Below are positions 18,210 through 26,044 of a DNA stretch of 64,000 nucleotides, piece by piece. Numbering within the stretch: position 1 is the stretch's first letter; each line of letters begins with the position of its first letter. The position numbers and the translations under genes are program-made. The stretch is from JAVDCA01 sp035293985. Its GTDB lineage: Bacteria; Pseudomonadota; Alphaproteobacteria; Rhizobiales; Xanthobacteraceae. The stretch lies in the NCBI GenBank assembly GCA_035293985.1, contig DATGLS010000007.1, positions 1 through 64,000 on the forward strand. Reading direction: 5' to 3'. The notes beneath the pieces were generated by a model. The model did no database searches. It saw only the letters and a list, made by a program, of their open reading frames with translations, and had not been told where the DNA came from.

Positions 18210-19252
18210 TCCTTGGGCTCGCGCTTGCGGGCCGCCGCCTTGTCGTAGGCCGCGACGATGCGCGCGACGAGCTCATGGCGGATCACGTCGGCGGCCGTGA
18301 ACGCGCACTGGCCGATGCCCTCGACGCCGGCGAGCAGGCGCACTGCTTCGGCGAGGCCCGATGCCTGGCCGGAGGGAAGATCGACCTGGCTCGGGTCGCC
18401 GGTGACGATCATGCGGCTGTTCTCGCCCAGACGGGTGAGGAACATCTTCATCTGCATGGTCGTGGTGTTCTGCGCCTCGTCGAGGATGATTGCGGCGTTC
18501 GTGAGCGTGCGGCCGCGCATGAAGGCGAGCGGCGCGATCTCGATCTCGCCGGTCTGCAGCGCCCGCTCGACGATGCGCGCATCCATCAGATCGCCGAGCG
18601 CGTCGTAGATCGGCCGCAGGTAGGGGTCCACCTTCTCGCGCATGTCGCCGGGCAGGAAGCCGAGGCGCTCGCCCGCTTCGACCGCCGGCCGCGACAGGAT
18701 GATGCGGTCGACTTCCTTGCGCTCGAACAGCGCGATCGCGTGCGCGACCGCGAGCCAGGTCTTGCCGGTGCCGGCCGGGCCGATCCCGAACACGAGCGAA
18801 TGACGGCGCAGCGCGCGGATGTAGGCGGCCTGCGCCGGCGTGCGCGCGCGCACCGGCCGCTTGCGCAGGTTGATCTCCTCGAAGCTCTGGCGGCCACCCT
18901 CGGCGTCGAAATCGAACAGGGAGCCCTGGGCGATGGCGAGGCGGATCGCGCCCTCGACGTCACCGGCGACGACGTCGTCGCCGCGCTTGAGCCGCTCGTA
19001 GAGCCCCTCGAGCACGCGACGCGCCTGCTCGCAGGCGTCGCGCGAGCCCTCGATGGTGACATGGTTGCCGCGCGAGTCGGCGACGACGCCGAGGCGGCGC
19101 TCGATCAGCGCGAGGTTCTGCCCGTACTGGCCGAACAGCACGGAGGCGAGGCGATTGTCGTCGAAGGCGAGCACGACCTGGGTCGCGGCGTTCTCGCCGG
19201 CCGTGGTGGGCGAGGGGATGAGCGAGCCGTTGTCCGATCCGCGCGTTCGCAA
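18206..19252 (-). CDS. PhoH-family ATPase
   Basis: The 348-residue protein has the PhoH P-loop ATPase core: FGIGPAGTGKTWLAVAHAI is Walker A, and AAIILDEAQNTTTMQMKMFL with RMIVTGDPSQVDLP forms the Walker B/sensor region. Before it lies a small KH-like nucleic-acid-binding segment (LALIERRLGVVADSRGNHVT). PhoH proteins are thought to act in RNA metabolism, often with YbeY, whose gene overlaps by 4 bases here. The first codon is TTG at 19252, four bases after the miaB stop; this start is tentative because no ATG is found before the conserved region. Confidence 0.92.
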   Translation of the reverse strand: MRTRGSDNGSLIPSPTTAGENAATQVVLAFDDNRLASVLFGQYGQNLALIERRLGVVADSRGNHVTIEGSRDACEQARRVLEGLYERLKRGDDVVAGDVEGAIRLAIAQGSLFDFDAEGGRQSFEEINLRKRPVRARTPAQAAYIRALRRHSLVFGIGPAGTGKTWLAVAHAIALFERKEVDRIILSRPAVEAGERLGFLPGDMREKVDPYLRPIYDALGDLMDARIVERALQTGEIEIAPLAFMRGRTLTNAAIILDEAQNTTTMQMKMFLTRLGENSRMIVTGDPSQVDLPSGQASGLAEAVRLLAGVEGIGQCAFTAADVIRHELVARIVAAYDKAAARKREPKE

Positions 19253-19256
19253 GTCG

Positions 19257-20696
19257 TCAGGTCTCCAGCTTTTCCAGAATCGGGTTTTCCAGTGCCAGGT
19301 TTCGCAGAGCCATGTTTTCCAAAGCCATGCGCGCGGCGTCAGCGCACGCCGGTGCGGCGAGCTCGCCGAACAGGCTGTTGGCGCCGGCGCGCGTGATCGT
19401 CACGGCGGCGATCCCGCCGACGAGGGACGCGGGCGCCATCACGTTCACGGGCTGAAGATAGGGCGAGCGCCCGACCAGCTGCCCCGGCAGCCGGCCCGGC
19501 TTCTCGAACAGCACCTCGACGGTGCGGCCGACGCAGGATTCGCTGAACGCCGCCTGATGGCGATCGATCTCGGCCTGCAGCCGCGCGAGCCGCTCGATCT
19601 TCACGGCCTCGTCGACCTGGTCGTCGCGCTCGGCGGCGGGCGTGCCGGGCCGCGGCGAATATTTGAACGAGAAGGCGCCCGCATACCCGACCGCGCCGAC
19701 GATCGCGAGCGTCGCGGCAAAGTCCTCTTCCGTCTCGCCTGGCGAGCCGACGATGAAATCGGAGGTAAACGCCATATCGGGGCGCGCGTCCTTGAGGCGG
19801 GCGATCACGTCGAGATAGTCAGCGCGCGTATGGCGCCGATTCATGACAGCCAGAATACGGTCCGACCCGGATTGCACCGGTAAATGGAGCTGCGGCATCA
19901 GCGCGGCAAGCTCGCGGTGGGCGGCAATGAGGTCATCGCTCATGTCGCGCGGATGACTCGTCGCATAGCGCAGGCGGGCGAGCCCCGGGATCTCGGCGAG
20001 GCGATGCAGCAGGCGGGCGAGCGGCCAAGCTCCATTCGGGCCTTCGCCGTGATAGGCGTTGACGTTCTGCCCGATCAGCGTGACCTCGCGCACGCCCGCA
20101 TCGGTGAGGCACTGCACCTCGTCGACGATCTTCGCCACCGGCCGCGAGACTTCGGAACCGCGGGTATACGGAACGACGCAAAAGGTGCAGAACTTGTCGC
20201 AGCCTTCCTGCACGGTCACGAACGCCGACACGCCGCGCGCGCGCGTCGCCGCGCGGCTCGCCGGCGCGAGATGATCGAACTTGTCCTCGACCGGAAACTC
20301 GGTGTCGACGACCTTGGCGCCGCGTTCGGCGCGCGCCAGCAGGTCGGGCAAGCGATGGTAGTTCTGCGGACCGAGCACGACGTCGACGACCGGTGCCCGG
20401 CGGATGATCTCCTCGCCTTCCGCCTGTGCAACACAGCCCGCGACCGCGATGATCATTTGCCGCCCGTCGCGCGCCGCGCCCTCCTTGAGCCGGCGGATGC
20501 GGCCGAGCTCGGAATAGACTTTCTCGGCCGCCTTTTCGCGGATGTGGCAGGTGTTGAGCACGACGAGATCGGCATCCTCGGGCACCGCCGTCTCGACGAA
20601 ACCCTCGCGCGCCATCGTGTCCGTCATACGCTGCGAGTCGTAGACGTTCATCTGGCAGCCGTAGGACTTGATGTGCAGCTTGCGGGTTCCGCTCAT
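19257..20696 (-). CDS. miaB: tRNA-2-methylthio-N6-dimethylallyladenosine synthase MiaB
   Basis: MiaB is a radical-SAM methylthiotransferase that modifies A37 of tRNAs reading UNN codons. The 479-residue protein has the N-terminal UPF0004 domain (LHIKSYGCQMNVYDSQRM) with its cluster cysteines, the radical-SAM CxxxCxxC motif in EGCDKFCTFCVVPYTRG, and a TRAM domain (VEVLFEKPGRLPGQLVGRSP). The ATG at 20696 matches the conserved start; the frame opens earlier, but those residues are not family-like. The C-terminus is odd: the last 23 residues are a pentapeptide tandem repeat (MALEN, MALRN, LALEN, PILEK) beyond the TRAM domain, encoded by 15-bp DNA repeats. Confidence 0.95.
   Translation of the reverse strand: MSGTRKLHIKSYGCQMNVYDSQRMTDTMAREGFVETAVPEDADLVVLNTCHIREKAAEKVYSELGRIRRLKEGAARDGRQMIIAVAGCVAQAEGEEIIRRAPVVDVVLGPQNYHRLPDLLARAERGAKVVDTEFPVEDKFDHLAPASRAATRARGVSAFVTVQEGCDKFCTFCVVPYTRGSEVSRPVAKIVDEVQCLTDAGVREVTLIGQNVNAYHGEGPNGAWPLARLLHRLAEIPGLARLRYATSHPRDMSDDLIAAHRELAALMPQLHLPVQSGSDRILAVMNRRHTRADYLDVIARLKDARPDMAFTSDFIVGSPGETEEDFAATLAIVGAVGYAGAFSFKYSPRPGTPAAERDDQVDEAVKIERLARLQAEIDRHQAAFSESCVGRTVEVLFEKPGRLPGQLVGRSPYLQPVNVMAPASLVGGIAAVTITRAGANSLFGELAAPACADAARMALENMALRNLALENPILEKLET
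19269..19328. repeat. 15-bp tandem repeat (four units) in the miaB 3' end
   Basis: Four 15-base units (19269-19283, 19284-19298, 19299-19313, 19314-19328) share the pattern GTTTTCCAGNGCCAT on the plus strand with a few mismatches. In the miaB frame they encode MALEN-MALRN-LALEN-PILEK. The unit length is a multiple of three, so copy-number change would keep the frame. Confidence 0.85.
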
Positions 20697-20823
20697 GCGG
20701 TCGAGGCGACGAATCGCGATGCCTGTCAAGTTGTTGATTTACCGGCCGAACGCCGGGATGCCGACGTGTTCCGACATCGACCCGTTCATAGCGGTTTTTG
20801 GCCGAAAAAGGAATGCGCCGGGA

Positions 20824-21627
20824 TCAGCCTGCCTTCGTAACGCCCGACCGCCCGCGGATGGTTCCGATGGTGCTCCGGCGCACCTGCGCCTCGAGCGCGC
20901 GGGCGACGTCCTTGCGGTCGGACTGCTCGTCGAAAGCGACCGGCTCGCCCCAGGTGACTGTCACGTCGATTGCGCCGCGCGCCGCCACGCCCATGAGATG
21001 TGGCGGCAGCGAGCGCTTGCCGTACCAGGACACGCGCGGCCGGTCGCGCCTGCCGATCGGCAGCCCCTGCAGCCGCGTATAGGCGATCGAGAGCGGCTGG
21101 ATCCAGACCCGGCCGGTGCGCTCGGCCTCGGCGAGGGCGTCGCGCGCCGCGCCGATCAGCGCGCTGCGGAACGCGAGCACGCGGTTGCCGTCGCTCGCGG
21201 TGCCCTCGCCGAACAGCACCACCGGATCGCCCTCGGCGAGCCGTTTTGCGATCTCGGCATTGACGTCGCCGACCTTCTGCCGCCGCGCGCGATCGACGAA
21301 CACCGTTCGCTGCAACCTGGCGAGCGTCCCGAACACTGGCCAGCCCGCGATCTCGGACTTCGCCACGAACACCGCCGGCGCAACCGCGGTGATGACCGGG
21401 ATATCGAGCCACGACGAATGGTTGGCGACGATCAGCAGCGGATGCTCGGGCACGCGCTGCCCGACCACGTTGAGGCGCACACCGACGATGGCACAGACCA
21501 TGCGGTGATAGAACGATGGAAGCCACCGCCGCAGCGGCAGCTCGAACGCGACCGCGATGGCCTGGAACGGCAGCAACGCGAGCGTGATCGCGCCGATCAC
21601 GGCGACTACGTACCAGGAGCGGAGCAT
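20824..21627 (-). CDS. plsC: 1-acyl-sn-glycerol-3-phosphate acyltransferase
   Basis: PlsC acylates lysophosphatidic acid to phosphatidic acid at the inner membrane. The 267-residue protein begins with a hydrophobic segment (MLRSWYVVAVIGAITLALLP), has the catalytic NHSSWLDIP (NHxxxxD) motif about residue 94, the substrate-binding PVVLFGEGTASDG block and a C-terminal half of the family type. It sits 127 bases upstream of miaB and 65 bases downstream of rimI. In several Rhizobiales I recall a fur-type gene between rimI and plsC; no such ORF fits the 65-base gap. Confidence 0.93.
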   Translation of the reverse strand: MLRSWYVVAVIGAITLALLPFQAIAVAFELPLRRWLPSFYHRMVCAIVGVRLNVVGQRVPEHPLLIVANHSSWLDIPVITAVAPAVFVAKSEIAGWPVFGTLARLQRTVFVDRARRQKVGDVNAEIAKRLAEGDPVVLFGEGTASDGNRVLAFRSALIGAARDALAEAERTGRVWIQPLSIAYTRLQGLPIGRRDRPRVSWYGKRSLPPHLMGVAARGAIDVTVTWGEPVAFDEQSDRKDVARALEAQVRRSTIGTIRGRSGVTKAG

Positions 21628-21692
21628 CAGCGACCGTTCACGTCGTCAACCAGCGCGAGGAGATCGATCGCATCTTACCGTGCCGCCGCCGG

Positions 21693-22175
21693 TCACGCGA
21701 GGTCGCGGCGCAGCACCAGCGCATTGGCGGGCGCCGCGTCGTCACGGGCATAATAGGCGGGCCGGCGTCCGACGTCGCGGAAGCGGGCGCGATCGTAGAG
21801 CCGACGCGCCGGCGCGTTGTCCTCATCCACCTCGAGAAAGACCGCGGTGACACCGAGGCCGGCGAGCCGGCGCAGATGCAGGTCGAGCAGCTTGCGCGCG
21901 AGACCGCGGCCGCGCCGCGCCGGCGCAACCGCGACCGAGAGAATCTCCGCCTCGCCCGCGGCGAGCCGCGACATGATGAAGCCGGCAAGCGTGCGCCCTG
22001 CCATTGCGCGATGGGCCACCACGCTGCGATCGAGCAGGAGCTGCTCGAGCTCATCCTCGCTCCAGCCGCGCCGAAAGGCGGCAGCGTGCAGCATCGCGAA
22101 GCCCGCGGCGTCGCGCGCGGAAGCTTCCGACAGGGCCGGCTCGGGCCGGGTCAGTTTGCGTAGGAGCCCGATCAT
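21693..22175 (-). CDS. rimI: GNAT N-acetyltransferase, RimI-like
   Basis: The 160-residue protein is a GNAT acetyltransferase. The acetyl-CoA binding motif is VAVAPARRGRGLARKLLDLH, preceded by GFIMSRLAAGEAEILSVAV and followed by VFLEVDEDNAPARRLYDRAR, as in RimI, which acetylates the N-terminal alanine of ribosomal protein S18. Its start overlaps the tsaB stop by 4 bases, and the tsaB-rimI pairing is widespread. Substrate specificity is inferred from position and motifs, not proven. Confidence 0.9.
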   Translation of the reverse strand: MIGLLRKLTRPEPALSEASARDAAGFAMLHAAAFRRGWSEDELEQLLLDRSVVAHRAMAGRTLAGFIMSRLAAGEAEILSVAVAPARRGRGLARKLLDLHLRRLAGLGVTAVFLEVDEDNAPARRLYDRARFRDVGRRPAYYARDDAAPANALVLRRDLA

Positions 22176-22855
22176 CGGCGCGGCAGGTGGGCGGCGTCCT
22201 GCGGCTGCGCATCGGGTGCGCGCAGGTAGAGCGGTTTTGGCAGCGCGGTCGCCTGGGGCGCCGCGGCACCGAGATGGGCGACCCAGTCGATGATCGGCGC
22301 GCGCGCCGGGTCGACGATTGCCGGCTGGCGCTCGTTCGCCGGCCAGGCGGCCGCGATCATCGCGGCACCCGATCCGACGAGGCGCGCCGGGCCGGTCGCG
22401 GCGGCGCGGATGGCGTCGCGCAGACTCGCGATGCGCGGCTGGATCAGCGTGCGCCCGCCCGGCCCGAACAGCTGCATATAGACCTGGTTGTTGCGGGCAT
22501 CGATCGCCGTCAGCAGCGGCGTCACGTCGTCCGCCGCAATATAGGGCGCCGCATACGCCGCGAGGGTCGTCAGGCCGATCGCCGGCTTGCCGGCCGCGAC
22601 CGCGATGCCGCGCGCCGCCGAAACACCCACGCGCAACCCCGTGAAGCTGCCCGGCCCGACCGTTACGGCGATACGGTCGAGCTCGAGGAATTCGAGGCGC
22701 GCGTCGCTCATCACGCTGGCGACCAGCGGCATCAGCGCCTCGGCATGGCCGCGCACCATGGGGACCGAATCGCTCGCCACAATGCCGCCCTCGTCGGTGT
22801 CGAGCACCGCGGCGGAGCAGGCCTCCAGGGCCGTGTCGATGGCGAGAACACGCAT
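22172..22855 (-). CDS. tsaB: tRNA threonylcarbamoyladenosine biosynthesis protein TsaB
   Basis: TsaB is the non-catalytic partner of TsaD in making t6A37 of tRNAs. The 227-residue protein has the ASKHA-fold start MRVLAIDTALEACSAAV and the diagnostic VTVGPGSFTGLRVGVSAARG. The C-terminal half is more variable, as is normal. ATG 22855 is the first codon of the conserved N-terminus. It is 145 bases downstream of the nfu gene and coupled to rimI by a 4-base overlap. Confidence 0.94.
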   Translation of the reverse strand: MRVLAIDTALEACSAAVLDTDEGGIVASDSVPMVRGHAEALMPLVASVMSDARLEFLELDRIAVTVGPGSFTGLRVGVSAARGIAVAAGKPAIGLTTLAAYAAPYIAADDVTPLLTAIDARNNQVYMQLFGPGGRTLIQPRIASLRDAIRAAATGPARLVGSGAAMIAAAWPANERQPAIVDPARAPIIDWVAHLGAAAPQATALPKPLYLRAPDAQPQDAAHLPRR

Positions 22856-23000
22856 TCGGGCCTTAAGGAAACGTCCGGCTTGAGCCGCTCTCTAGCACGC
22901 AGCAGCGCGCGTCGCGGTTTCCCGCCCGCGCGTCATGCACACTATTCGGCGCTGAGGTAATTGGCCACCGATAAGAAAGCCGCAGCCTTTGGGGCCGACG

Positions 23001-23561
23001 TCAGTTGGGCCGCACCTCGACTACGTCCGGCACGAAGTGCCGCAGCAGGTTCTGGATGCCGTGCCGCAGCGTCGCGGTCGACGACGGGCAGCCCGAGCAC
23101 GCGCCCTTCATGTCGAGATAGACGATCCCGTCCTTGAAGCCGCGGAACGTGATGTCGCCGCCGTCATTGGCGACCGCCGGGCGCACCCGCGTCTCGATCA
23201 GGTCCTTGATCTGCGCCACCGTCTCGGCGTCCTTCTCGTCGAAGAACTCGTCCGCGCTCGGCCCGTCGGTCGCCGTGCCCTCGTTGAGGATCGGCACGCC
23301 CGACATGAAGTGCTCCATGATGGCGCCGAGCAGCATCGGCTTGAGCTGCTGCCACTCGCCGTCGGTCTTGGTCACCGCGATGAAATCGGTGCCGAAGAAC
23401 ACGCCGCCGACGCCGTCGATCTCGAACAGTCGCGTCGCGAGCGGCGACGCCAGCGCCTGGGTCTTGTCGCGCATGTCGAGGGTGCCTTCGGGGAGCACCT
23501 CGCGGCCGGGAAGAAACTTGAGCGTGGCGGGATTTGGCGTGGTCTCGGTCTGGATGAACAT
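23001..23561 (-). CDS. NifU-family Fe-S scaffold/carrier protein
   Basis: The 186-residue protein joins an N-terminal Nfu_N domain (MFIQTETTPNPATLKFLPG, a strongly conserved start) with the C-terminal NifU-like domain carrying the Fe-S ligand motif CSGCPSS (MKGACSGCPSSTATLRHGIQ). It matches the alphaproteobacterial/mitochondrial NFU1 type, which delivers 4Fe-4S clusters to target enzymes. Two genes later lies miaB, a cluster-requiring enzyme, though the link may only be positional. It is 105 bases downstream of trpS. Confidence 0.94.
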   Translation of the reverse strand: MFIQTETTPNPATLKFLPGREVLPEGTLDMRDKTQALASPLATRLFEIDGVGGVFFGTDFIAVTKTDGEWQQLKPMLLGAIMEHFMSGVPILNEGTATDGPSADEFFDEKDAETVAQIKDLIETRVRPAVANDGGDITFRGFKDGIVYLDMKGACSGCPSSTATLRHGIQNLLRHFVPDVVEVRPN

Positions 23562-23666
23562 ATGCGTCTCCTTCGCGTCGCGGGTTCAAGGCCCGCGCGG
23601 AACAACCCTTATTTGGGTCTTTCCGGCCGCGGGGTCAATCATCCCGCGGCCCACTCGCGGGGAGCC

Positions 23667-24701
23667 TCAGCTCCGCACGAAGCCGACGATGTCCTTGACG
23701 TAGCGCATGGTTTCGGCGGCGATCGCGCGCGCGCGCGCCGACCCGTCGGCAAGCACGCCGTCGATATAGGCGGCGTCCTGCACGAGCCGCTTCATCTCGC
23801 CGCCGATCGGACCGAGGCGGGCAACCGCGAGATCGACCAGCGCGGCCTTGAATGTCGAGAACTGTGCCCCGCCGAACTCCTCGAGCACCTCGGCCCGCGT
23901 CTTGCCGCCGAGGGCCGCGAAGATGCCGACCAGGTTTTCCGCCTCGGGGCGCGTCGCCAGGCCTTTCTCCTCGTGCGGCAGCGGCTCGGGATCGGTCTTC
24001 GCCTTGCGGATCTTTTGCGCAATCGTGTCGGCATCGTCGGTGAGGTTGATGCGCGACAGGTCGGACGGATCCGACTTCGACATCTTCTTCGCGCCGTCGC
24101 GCAGCGACATCACCCGTGTCGCCGGCCCCTGGATCAGCGGCTCGGGCAGGGGAAAGAATGCGCCTTCGAGCCCGAGCGCGGCGATCGAGGCGCCGAAGTC
24201 GTTGTTGAACTTCTGCGCGATGTCGCGCGCGAGCTCGACGTGTTGCTTCTGATCCTCGCCCACCGGCACATGGGTCGCACGATAGAGCAGGATGTCGGCG
24301 GCCATCAGGCTCGGATAGGCATAGAGCCCGAGCGAGGCATTCTCGCGGTCCTTGCCGGTCTTCTCCTTGAACTGGGTCATGCGGTTGAGCCAGCCGAGGC
24401 GGGCAACGCAGTTGAAAACCCAGGCGAGCTCGGCGTGCTCGGCGACCTGGCTCTGGTTGAACACGATGTGCCGCTTCGGATCGATGCCGGCGGCGATGTA
24501 GGCCGCGGTGACCTCGCGGATGTTGTGCTTGAGCTCGGCCGGTTCCTGCCACACCGTGATCGCATGCATGTCGACGACGCAGTAGATGCAGTCGTAGCGC
24601 TCCTGCAGCGCGACGAACTTGACGATCGCGCCGAGATAGTTGCCGAGATGCAGGTTGCCGGTCGGCTGGACGCCGGAAAACACCCGTTCCTTGAACGCCA
24701 T
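23667..24701 (-). CDS. trpS: tryptophanyl-tRNA synthetase
   Basis: TrpS charges tRNA(Trp). The 344-residue class I synthetase has the HIGH-type motif in GVQPTGNLHLGNYLGAIVKF and the KMSKS motif in GAKKMSKSDPSDLSRINL. I start at ATG 24701 (MAFKERVFSGVQPTG), with AGGAG nine bases upstream. The frame is open further upstream, but there it reads through a palindromic repeat (24731-24779), which supports the shorter start. It is divergent from the adenosine-kinase-like gene. Confidence 0.96.
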   Translation of the reverse strand: MAFKERVFSGVQPTGNLHLGNYLGAIVKFVALQERYDCIYCVVDMHAITVWQEPAELKHNIREVTAAYIAAGIDPKRHIVFNQSQVAEHAELAWVFNCVARLGWLNRMTQFKEKTGKDRENASLGLYAYPSLMAADILLYRATHVPVGEDQKQHVELARDIAQKFNNDFGASIAALGLEGAFFPLPEPLIQGPATRVMSLRDGAKKMSKSDPSDLSRINLTDDADTIAQKIRKAKTDPEPLPHEEKGLATRPEAENLVGIFAALGGKTRAEVLEEFGGAQFSTFKAALVDLAVARLGPIGGEMKRLVQDAAYIDGVLADGSARARAIAAETMRYVKDIVGFVRS

Positions 24702-24730
24702 CGTATTTGGCTCCTGGCGCATGACTATTT

Positions 24731-24779
24731 GAGCATGATCCTGTCCGAAAACCGGTACCCACTTTTCGGGATCATGCGC
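24731..24779. repeat. palindromic intergenic repeat, family A, copy 2
   Basis: The arms GAGCATGATC (24731-24740) and GATCATGCGC (24770-24779) match with one mismatch. The core CCGAAAACCGGTACCCACTT is almost the same as in copy 1 at 3296-3343. It lies 30 bases upstream of the trpS start, in its 5' leader or promoter region. Confidence 0.85.
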
Positions 24780-24866
24780 GGGTTGCGCGCGGCGTCCCAA
24801 TGCCACGCCGGCCCCGAGCCACGCAAGGGTAATGACCTTCAATTCGGCTGATGGGCAGCATTCTCA

Positions 24867-24894
24867 TTGCTACAGCGGGCGCGCCCGCTATAGT
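24867..24894 (+). promoter_or_regulatory. promoter with a palindrome filling its spacer, upstream of the adenosine kinase gene
   Basis: TTGCTA (24867-24872) and TATAGT (24889-24894) are 16 bases apart. The spacer is almost wholly the perfect 16-base palindrome AGCGGGCGCGCCCGCT (24874-24889), which overlaps the -10 box by one base. A repressor bound there would block the polymerase. The ATG follows 38 bases after the -10 box. Confidence 0.55.
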
Positions 24895-24932
24895 GCGCCG
24901 CCTTTTACGCCACTTCGGATGAATGTCACCAC

Positions 24933-25931
24933 ATGACCACCACCCGCTTCGACGTTCTCGGGATCGGCAACGCCATCGTCGACGTGCTCGCGCGCACCGA
25001 CGAGGATTTCCTGCGCCGCCACGACATGCGCAAAGGCGCGATGACGCTGATCGACGAGGCGCGCGCGACCGGCATCTACGACGCCATGGGCCCGGCGGTG
25101 GAAATCTCCGGCGGCTCGGCCGCCAACACCATCGTCGGCTGCGCGAGCCTCGGCGGCCGCGCCGCCTTCGTCGGCAAGGTGAAGGACGACGAGCTCGGCC
25201 GTGTCTTCGCCCACGACATTCGCGCCGCCGGCGTTGCCTTCGATACGCCGCCCGCCTCGGAGGGGCCGTCGACTGCGCGCTGCTACATTCTCGTCACCGA
25301 CGACGGCGAGCGCACCATGAACACGTATCTCGGCGCCGCCCAGGACCTGCATCCGCGCGACATCGACGCCGACGCGGTCGCGGGCGCCGCCATCACGTAT
25401 CTCGAAGGCTACCTGTGGGATCCGAAGCACGCCAAGGACGCGTTCCTCAAGGCGGCGGCCGCCGCCCACGAGGCGAAGCGACTGGTGGCGCTCAGCCTCT
25501 CGGATGCGTTCTGCGTCGACCGCTGGCGCGACGAGTTTCTCCAGCTCGTCCGCTCCGGCACCGTCGACCTCCTGTTCGCCAACGAGGGCGAGCTGCGCAG
25601 CCTCTATCAGACCGCCGATTTCGATACCGCGCTTACGGCGCTGCGCCGCGAGGCGCGGCTCGCGGTGGTGACGCGTAGCGAGAATGGCTGCGTCGTGGTC
25701 GCGCGCGACGCGGTGCTCGCCGTTCCGGCTGCGCCGGTCGAGCGGGTGGTCGACACGACGGGCGCCGGCGACCTCTTCGCGGCGGGCTTCCTTCATGGGA
25801 TTGCGCGCGGCGCCGACCATGAGCGCGCGGCGCAGCTCGGCGCGCTCGCGGCGGCCGAGGTGATCCAGCACCTCGGGGCGCGTCCGCAGACCTCGCTCAA
25901 GGTGCTCGCGCAAGAGCGTGGCCTGATGTAG
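24933..25931 (+). CDS. PfkB-family carbohydrate/adenosine kinase
   Basis: The 332-residue ribokinase-family protein has the N-terminal FDVLGIGNAIVDVLARTDED, the glycine-rich ISGGSAANTIVGCASLGGRA (PfkB signature 1 region) and the C-terminal VDTTGAGDLFAAGFLHG containing the anion hole and catalytic Asp. The adenosine-kinase-type N-terminus (GNAIVD) and closest recalled relatives in alphaproteobacteria suggest adenosine kinase, which salvages adenosine to AMP; another sugar or nucleoside substrate is possible. It is monocistronic or the first gene of the plus-strand group and has the promoter-like element at 24867-24894. Confidence 0.85.
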   Translation: MTTTRFDVLGIGNAIVDVLARTDEDFLRRHDMRKGAMTLIDEARATGIYDAMGPAVEISGGSAANTIVGCASLGGRAAFVGKVKDDELGRVFAHDIRAAGVAFDTPPASEGPSTARCYILVTDDGERTMNTYLGAAQDLHPRDIDADAVAGAAITYLEGYLWDPKHAKDAFLKAAAAAHEAKRLVALSLSDAFCVDRWRDEFLQLVRSGTVDLLFANEGELRSLYQTADFDTALTALRREARLAVVTRSENGCVVVARDAVLAVPAAPVERVVDTTGAGDLFAAGFLHGIARGADHERAAQLGALAAAEVIQHLGARPQTSLKVLAQERGLM

Positions 25932-26010
25932 CGCCGGATTGCGATTATTTAATCCGCGCCGGTGCCCCCGCCGTGCGCATAAGTAACGATTTGGTAAGCA
26001 CCGATAGTTA

Positions 26011-26035
26011 CCGATTGGTGAAAGATACCAATCGG
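26011..26035. promoter_or_regulatory. perfect 9-bp inverted repeat before the coiled-coil membrane protein
   Basis: CCGATTGGT (26011-26019) and ACCAATCGG (26027-26035) are perfect arms around GAAAGAT. A partial copy ACCGATAGTTACC lies just before it. It ends 9 bases before the chosen ATG (26045), so as DNA it may be an operator, and as RNA a hairpin that could mask the ribosome binding site. Confidence 0.55.
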
Positions 26036-26044
26036 AAACTCTCC

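Noticed and set aside
22989..24851. 620-codon plus-strand frame across nfu and trpS
   Set aside because: Spans two well-supported minus-strand genes and the intergenic repeat; a shadow.
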